From Sanguinoderma infundibulare (taxonomy: Eukaryota; Basidiomycota; Agaricomycetes; Polyporales; Polyporaceae): 64,000 nucleotides of DNA. Shown here piece by piece: positions 57,601 through 64,000 of this stretch. The notes under the pieces were generated by a model. It was not told the DNA's origin, ran no database searches, and was given only the letters and a program-made list of their open reading frames with translations. Location: positions 1,612,001 to 1,676,000 of the forward strand of contig JAVLRN010000005.1 in assembly GCA_032821775.1 (NCBI GenBank). Direction: 5' to 3'. The translations under genes and the position numbers were made by a program. Position 1 is the stretch's first letter. Each line of letters starts with the position of its first letter.

Positions 57601-60600
57601 GCTCACAGACTATGCACTGCGGCGTTTGTCGAAAGCTATTATGTCCTGGATCATATCAGAGGTCAGTTACGTCTTGTATGAAATCTTAACCCCCGCTAAT
57701 GGACACATTAGGACGACGACCTAGGCACTGTGCTTCGCGACTACGTTGCCCGGGGATCGAGTATACCCGGCGTCCGCTCCGGCGTCGATGTCCAACCGTG
57801 GCCAAACGCTACTCAGTCCCGGCCAACCGCGACTGGCAGCGCAAACAACGGTGGCGATTACGTTGCAGGAAGGCGTACGCTTGCCTCTCGGTATGCCGCC
57901 AGGTGGCTGTTGGCTCTGCACGACCAAGACATCGAGGCGTACGCGGTCATGGTGTTCGATCTGTTGGTTGAGCAAGCTCAGGAGCTTCCAGTCGCCGACG
58001 AGTTCTTCCTCGGGAAGGGCCGTGGTCCCGTTGAGAAAAGGGAAGCCATCATCACCGAGAGGATTCTGCATTTGATCCTGAAGCTGAGCCAGGCCGCTGT
58101 GCTCTTCACGACATTCGACGACCTGTTCCAGAAATGGTTGGACCGCGCTTCGTCTTTGGATGTTGACCAGCAAATGGTGGGTTCCTTAAAGAATTCTGTG
58201 AACCATCGCTGATCTTCTCTTGTCCCAATAGCCCATTGCTTCGCTTTCCCGGCTGTTCAACCGCGAATTTGATACCTCCTCGCAGCGCTTCAGCGCGCTG
58301 GGCGATCCCCGACTAACGATGACGGAGAACCCGACCATGATGACGATCAACCCGCTCAAGGTCATCGTCGACATTGCCACGACGAACAACGAGGGCTTCG
58401 ACAACACACTGCACTGGCTCTGCTTGTTCGTCCGGTCTGGAATCGAGGTATCCGTGCCGACGTTCATGGAACTCGTCGGCTTGGGGAACAAGTTTGGTGT
58501 CTCACTCGAAGTGTGCTCGCTCCTGATCAAGTCGGCGCTGTGGTCGTGCTGGCTCAAGTCCATGGGACGCCAGGATTTGCAGACGGTCGTGGCCGCCATT
58601 CACGCAGGGATAGGACCACAGCTGGTGATGTACCTCCGAGCGCACCACAGAGTATCCGAGGTGTACGTCACAAAATCTAGGAAACTCTCGTTAAATGGCT
58701 GTTGACCTCGTTCGCAGAGTGCAAGTCATTCGACAGTCGTTGGCGACGTGCTTGCTGCTGTATGGTTGCGAAAGGGCTTTCCTGAGTTCATCCGGTCTTG
58801 TCCTGGAAAACGAGGTTCAAGGTCTGCCTTCGAGGAGGAAACTGAATGGGCGTGCTGTGACCGTTACGGACCCCGTCATAGTCAACTCCGCTATCATCGA
58901 AGCTCTTAAGTCGTACGTCGAGACGGGTCTTGATGAGGTTTCTTGCGTTTCTGCCAAGTTCTTGGATGCATTCATGCACCACGCCCCGCTAGTCGAAACT
59001 TATGAAGTGGACAACTTCATTCTGCGGAACGGCTCAGCGTTGTGCACCTGGTGAGTGGTTACTGATATTTTGGAGTGTGTCTCCTTGCTGATCTGGTTGC
59101 AGCATGTGGCAATTTTATGGCGTCCAAGCCGCAGAGATCTCAACCATACGAACGAAGCTCTTGCTGCGGATACTTGTTGTCGACGCTCAGCCTTTCCAGA
59201 GCCTCTTGGAGAGCTTGTTCGAGACGCATGGAAGTTGGGAAGTTCGGTGCGTGCAACGGTAGGCACTCTGAAGTTTCAGCTGACTTGTCGTCAATGCAGC
59301 TTGCAAAGCGTGGTTCGATTGTTCCGCGTGGTGGAGGACGTGACGAGCCCAGCGTTCGAGGTCGAAGACCGCCAATGGCGCTCGAGCGTGATCGACATCT
59401 TCCGATACTTCTTCGCTGCATTATGGGAGGATGACCGGGTATGTCTGCTTCCGTGTCGCCGATCTCAAACGCTGAAAACGTTCGTGCAGGAAGAGATTAG
59501 GCTCGCTGTGGATACGTGGGCGCAGACTCTGCAGGCCGCGCATTTCGAAGCGATCGCGCTCTGTTGGGACGAGGCGCTTTCGAAGTCTCCGATACCAGAT
59601 CGTACGAAGCTCGTATCGTTCTTGAACCAGCTCCGACCGCATTTCCCTCATTGGCGACGTACGTACCTTCACGCGTCACGAATTGGGCCATGTTAAGCGA
59701 CTACACCCGTTGTTGCAGTCTTGTCGTGGGACGTTTTACTCGAAACGTTGTTGGAAAGCGAATTCATCCAAAAGAATGGTGACGACGAAGATGGACCCAT
59801 GTCCGCGCATTTGGTGAGTGTCCCTGGTGCGACTTGGGGGATCGTGATCGCTGACCAAGAAAGCAGTCAATGTATGGGCTTCCTTCCGCCTCTAGAAGGA
59901 CAATGTTTGTGGACCCCGACTTACAGTCACTTCAGGTGAGTGACTCGTAGATTTATCGCATAATGCTTATTCATCCTATGAGCGTCCTCAGAATTCGTTG
60001 ATATCCCTCGCTCTTCGGATGATCGCGGAGGGCATCCCCATTGAAGTCGGTCAGCTACTCAAGCTCAAGGAACATCTCTCCCGAACACTCGGCTTTGCGG
60101 AGGTGGCTATGGTAACTATTGGAAACACGAACCAGTTCTACGTCCGCTTTGGCAGCCTGGACGCCATTCCGGAAACAGCATACCCGTGCCTCAACGAGCT
60201 CATGCTCACTCTGGACTCGGCTCAGCCCTATACTCTTGTCTCGTCAGCCATGGGTGGCCGCTACATGGACGACGAGGCTGGGGCACCGCTCCTCGTTGGA
60301 TCGATATTCGTTGACCTGTTCCTGGAAGCCTTCATCCAATGCGACAATCTGGATACCCTTCCTGTGCTAACGCTGAAGAATATGGTTAAGTCGCTGATCA
60401 TTGTGATTTTCAAGCACAACTTCGAGAGCAGACCTTTAAAGTTGTATCAACCTCAGCTTCGACGGGCCGCTAAACGAGCGTTGGACCTACTGCTGGAGGA
60501 GCTCAGCTACGACATACGACAGCTTGTCTTGACCGCGTGTCATGCGTTCATCAAGAGGTGGCCGAACCTCATCGGAAATTTTGTTTGGTGCGTATTACCA

Positions 60601-62683
60601 CACCAATAAAGTGTCGAGACTTAATGTCCGCCGTAGCGATGCGATCGAAGCAACCATTACGCTCATGCAAAAGATGAACTATCTACAGAATAGCGACGAC
60701 ATTTTCCTCGAGCAAACGAAGAACTTCTTGCGCACGATTCTCGGCTTGTACGTGTATTTATTCCAACACTTTCCAGGAACCATCGTAACCCTCTCTTCAG
60801 GTACGCTTTTAGCGGAGTATTCTATGCGCTGTGCAAAGTATGGAGTTACCGCTCGTCGTTACTTTTATCAATTGACAAGTGCTTCCTTAGCGTCGCCGTG
60901 TGCCGGAGTTCTTTACTATCATCAAAAGCATCGTGGGCCCACTAGTGAAGGCGGAGTGCGATCCTCATTCACATGAGACGTTACGAGATGCCCTTTTGCG
61001 CGACACGCTATCGAGAGCAGTAGAGGGCGACGATGAGGCGCTGCAGATAGTCGTCGACAATGTCAACACCTATGTCGAAGTCGTCCACCACATGGACTAC
61101 TCCCTCCCCTTGATGCAGTGTGAGTTGTCCAATGTTCGGTCCGCGAGCTAACCGGATGCTCACAAGCCCTTGATGCGAACCAGTCGTTGGCCTCAGCTTA
61201 GCCAACCTGACGCGGAAGACCGCTGACATCCATCACGCGCGGTTCGACCCTAGTCCCCTGCTTCTTCTAGCTTGCGAACTCATCCAGCACAACAAAGCGA
61301 ACAGTCGGGTAAGGGTATTGCACGTGCGCAGTATTGGTGCTGTCTGACGATAGGCTCAGGATCTTCTGCTGTACCTGGAGACTCTTCTGCGATCCTCCCT
61401 AATTCGCTTCAACGTCTCTGTGGCTAGCTTGCGTCGGGTGTTGCATGTCACCACCACCCTCTACCGCAGGGCCGCCGCCAAGGCTGGGCAAGGAAACCCG
61501 GAGAATGCTCTCGTGAACCCCATAACGTCCGCCATGTTCGAGATCACAAGGGACAGCTTAAACGGCAAGGCGCGTGTGATACACCCCACACTGACTGCCT
61601 TGATTGAGGTGGGCTACGTCCTTTGGTCGTGAGAAAGGACGAGGATGCATTGCTGAAACTGCACATAGGCCTTGACCGTTACCCCGGATCGCGGGGGTGC
61701 GAAAGTGACTTTCATACCGCTGGAATCCCAGCTGACCCTGGCGCATGACGGGCTCGGATATTTGTGCCACGAAGGCACATCAGACGGACTGATGCAGTCG
61801 GATTTCCTCACATCGCAAGCCGTGGCCAAGATGGTCATGCAGGGTGCTGAGGTTCAACCCTCATTACTAGCAAACCTCACAGTTGGTACCCTCTCCTTTC
61901 ATTCAATTGTACTCTTCGCTCATATCGGAGCACTACAGAAAAATCCGGTCACGGTGCGCGTGTGGAACATCCTCGCGCTCGCAGCGTTATCGCGCACATC
62001 CGGGGCGTCCGCGGCGCTCTTGTTCGAGCACTTCTCCGTCTTCACGCTCGCCTACTGCACCTCTCTCCAGCCGTACCAGACTGTGAACATGTTGGACGGT
62101 CCAGACGCGCAGGACCGCGCCCACGCGGACATCGGGACCGCCTACGCGTCCATCAAGCTGTGGCTTTTGCTCGCGCGCAAGGCGGCGGGCGAACACCCGG
62201 GCGTCGACGCCAGCGGTGCCCTCCAGGACGGGGAGGGCATGGCGGCGAAGATGATATGGAACGAGCTGTGGCCCCCGTTCGAGACGGTCATCACCGCGTT
62301 TGAAGTTGATGCTCGAAGTGGAAACGTGACACCTCTCGCGTCGAGCGTATGGACGTCTGTGGCGGACCTGTTCCTGTTCGTGCGGCAGTCCAGGTCTGTT
62401 ATTGCTTTAGATACAGCCGTTCCGGCTCGGATACTGGAACGGCTAAAGGGCGTTGTTCGTGGAGAATCCAAGGTTCGTTGCCTCGATGTGTTTCGTCAAC
62501 GAAGGTGGCTGAATAGTTCCCGCGCAGGTTTCGAGAGCGGTGAGAAGTCTGAAGGATGCACCGCCAGACGACTCCATGGACTACTTTGTCAATCAATTGC
62601 TGACGGAGATCACGGCCGAGGAGAAGCTGCAGGCCGCGAAGCGTCAGATGAATGTGGAGAGGGGGAGGAGGGTCGTCAGCTAG
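54617..62683 (+). CDS. Very large helical-repeat protein with C1-type zinc fingers (UNC80-like?)
   Basis: Spans 8 kb with about twenty exons. A disordered N-terminus (MATPRTPTLRVDTSQAG) is followed by long helical stretches such as LQFAILDVARFLLHTH. Two cysteine/histidine modules follow: CHAC-x10-CPMC-x4-H-x2-C, atypical, and HAFKPVNLFSLTLCFVC to CGSCKQFVHSAC, which fits H-x12-C-x2-C-x13-C-x2-C-x4-H-x2-C, the C1 lipid-binding zinc-finger pattern. The rest is HEAT/armadillo-like (RTKLLLRILVVDAQPFQSL, NMVKSLIIVIFKHN). It ends SMDYFVNQLLTEITAEE, then AAKRQMNVERGRRVVS. From memory this resembles the UNC80 (NALCN/Cch1-type channel complex) family, but I am not sure. Exon 58718 onward reads TVVGDVLAAVWLRKGFPEF until SCPG, then continues GNEVQGLPSRRKLNG in another frame. 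An extra A in the run 58807-58810 would explain this. Confidence 0.75.
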
Positions 62684-62769
62684 TTGCTGCTGCACATTTG
62701 TGACTATTTATCTTTTGTCGGATTTGGTAGCGTAGATGTCGCTGCTTTTGGCTATATGAGGATTGTATG

Positions 62770-63141
62770 TTATGATATTTTCTTACGAATGTGATGATGC
62801 TTTGCTGTACGTCCGTCTGCCAGGATGCGGAAGCCGAGGAACAAGCCTATCGCGGAAATGCCGAGAATGACGATGAGGGACACAATTCGCAGTGCCCATT
62901 CCCTAGCTGGGAACCATTGGTGTATGGGAGTGTCCTCGTCGAAGGAGGGCTGAGTTGCTCATGTAAGACAAGGATAATGACAGCACGCTTCCACGCACCA
63001 GCAATAACGTCCAGAACGTGTAGTACAGGAATGTAACGGCTGCGAACAACAGCATCAGGCTACCACAGGCCTTGTCGCTCAGAGGCTGCGGTAGAACTCA
63101 GCTTTTAAGAACATGGGTTACAATGCTTGAATTCTCACCAT
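62770..63141 (-). CDS. DPM2: Dolichol-phosphate mannose synthase subunit DPM2, 89 aa
   Basis: Small ER membrane regulator that stabilises DPM1 and supports dolichol-phosphate mannose synthesis for N-glycans, O-mannosylation and GPI anchors. Sequence after the ATG: PLSDKACGSLMLLFAAV, TFLYYTFWTLLLPSFDED, PIHQWFPAREWALRIV, then a second membrane helix SLIVILGISAIGLFLGF and a basic tail HHHIRKKIS. Two helices and 84-90 aa are usual for DPM2. Exons: 63141-63139 (the ATG alone), 63085-62999, 62949-62770; total 270 nt. The first donor GTGAGA follows the start codon directly. Divergent from OST3/6. Confidence 0.9.
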
Positions 63142-63456
63142 TTCGGCGTCCTCTTCTTGTAAGAAGGCTGGTCAGGGCAGTGGGTTCCGAGGATACGACC
63201 TCCGGCCGGCTGACACCCTGGGTGTGTGCCCTTGAAATGCCAAATCAGTATTTAACTCAGCCAGAAAAACTGTGGATGCTTTACAGAGACGACCGTGACT
63301 GGGAGTGGTCGTGGTGGGCGTTGAGTATAGGGAGCTACAAATAGGTACGATGACGGCAGTGGCAAGCGCCCTTCGGGTTGGGAGGACACGTCGCGTTCGA
63401 GCGCGCGAGCGACGTAGCGGATAATTCAAGCTTATTCCCGTTCACCTTCTCCAGCC
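63142..63456. promoter_or_regulatory. 315-bp divergent promoter, DPM2 and OST3/6
   Basis: Separates two genes of ER protein glycosylation. No clear motif was recognised. Confidence 0.6.
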
Positions 63457-64000
63457 ATGTTGCTGCTCCCTCTTCTCGCTCTTTTATCTATTCCGTTCTG
63501 TCTGGCAGCAATCTCTGCAGAGTCTGCGCACGAACAGCTCGTCAAGGCCGCCGCATCCAACAATGGCCTCGTAAAGCTCGACGATAACCTCTACAACCTC
63601 TTGACGCACCCCAAGCGCACCTGGTCCGCGGCCATCCACTTGACCGCTTTGGACGCTAGGAGGAGATGCGGCCCGTGCAAGTGAGAGTCTACACCCGATG
63701 TACTGCGCCGTGCGAGACTGTAACTTCGTGCAGGGAGTTCGACCCTTCCTTCACCGCCGTTGCGAAGGCATGGTCTCAGGTCCCGTCGGCTCAACGGGAT
63801 ACCCACTTCTTCGCCACGGCCGACTTTGACAGCACCATGGCCACCTTCCAAAAGGTATGTGGTTTACCCATGCACACGCCCATTCTGATACTAAACACCG
63901 GTCGACGCAGCTCGGCCTCCAATCCGCTCCCGTAGTTCACATCCACCTCGCAGCCGAAGGCGACCGCCGCCCAGCAAGCGGACGCGCCGCTCCTATCGTC
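63457..64000 (+). CDS. OST3: Oligosaccharyltransferase subunit Ost3/Ost6, 3' end outside window
   Basis: Thioredoxin-fold subunit of the ER oligosaccharyltransferase that holds acceptor proteins through disulfides during N-glycosylation. Signal peptide MLLLPLLALLSIPFCLA, then SAHEQLVKAAASNNGLVKLDD and SAAIHLTALDARRRCGPCK with a CxxC pair (CGPC). After the intron comes EFDPSFTAVAKAWSQVP and, after another, LGLQSAPVVHIHLAAEGDR. Exons in view: 63457-63680, 63734-63854, 63911 to the edge. The transmembrane helices expected at the C-terminus are beyond the window. CGPC is the thioredoxin-like form; yeast Ost3 and Ost6 have other residues between the cysteines. Ost3 and Ost6 are not separable from this part. 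Confidence 0.92.

Noticed and set aside
1..64000. CRISPR arrays, insertion sequences, operons, ribosome binding sites
   Set aside because: The DNA is clearly eukaryotic; no regularly spaced identical repeats and no transposase gene were seen.

Overview
The window is a gene-dense, intron-rich, GC-rich piece of a nuclear fungal chromosome. Short introns (about 50-75 nt), genes close together on both strands, a cell-wall alpha-1,3-glucan synthase, DUF6533 membrane proteins, Zn2Cys6-like regulators and an ISPRN-type kinase all point to a mushroom-forming basidiomycete (Agaricomycetes). A polypore-like species is my inference only. Most genes are single-copy housekeeping genes.

Layout. 0-4 kb: 3' part of an Hsp90 gene, a SAM methyltransferase and an intron-containing tRNA-Ser(CGA). 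4-6.7 kb: a decayed area with a membrane-protein relic and a histone deacetylase fragment carrying an in-frame stop. 6.7-10.7 kb: two tandem DUF6533 membrane-protein paralogues with matching exon structure. 11-15 kb: a small MYND zinc-finger protein and a Zn2Cys6-like regulator. 15.3-17.6 kb: a sphingoid long-chain base kinase. 18.3-26.1 kb: alpha-1,3-glucan synthase, divergent from a STE11-type MAPKKK (28.1-31.9 kb). 32-42.7 kb: TRM1, a ferric reductase, the copper chaperone ATX1 and an LAT-type amino acid permease, all on the minus strand. 43-54 kb: RNA and transcription genes (exosome MTR3, NSRP1-like, a small kinase-like protein, an RRM protein, TAF13, exosome RRP4, a DUF4211 protein). 54.6-62.7 kb: one very large protein with C1-type zinc fingers, possibly UNC80-like. 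62.8-64 kb: DPM2 and the start of OST3/6, divergent.

The least ordinary signal is in the splicing architecture. Both DUF6533 paralogues can be read through the family's conserved motifs only if two separate 2-nt exons are included in each gene. The MYND gene needs a 9-nt exon to complete its zinc finger. ATX1 and DPM2 each have a coding first exon that is just ATG, and Hsp90 and the sphingosine kinase each carry a GC-AG intron. All of these follow from reading frame and family alignment in the sequence; none has been checked against transcripts.

Functional neighbours: DPM2 and OST3/6 share a 315-bp divergent promoter and both act in ER protein glycosylation. MTR3 and RRP4 are two subunits of the same exosome core within 9 kb. 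The ferric reductase and ATX1 are adjacent and both serve metal uptake. These are position-based inferences.
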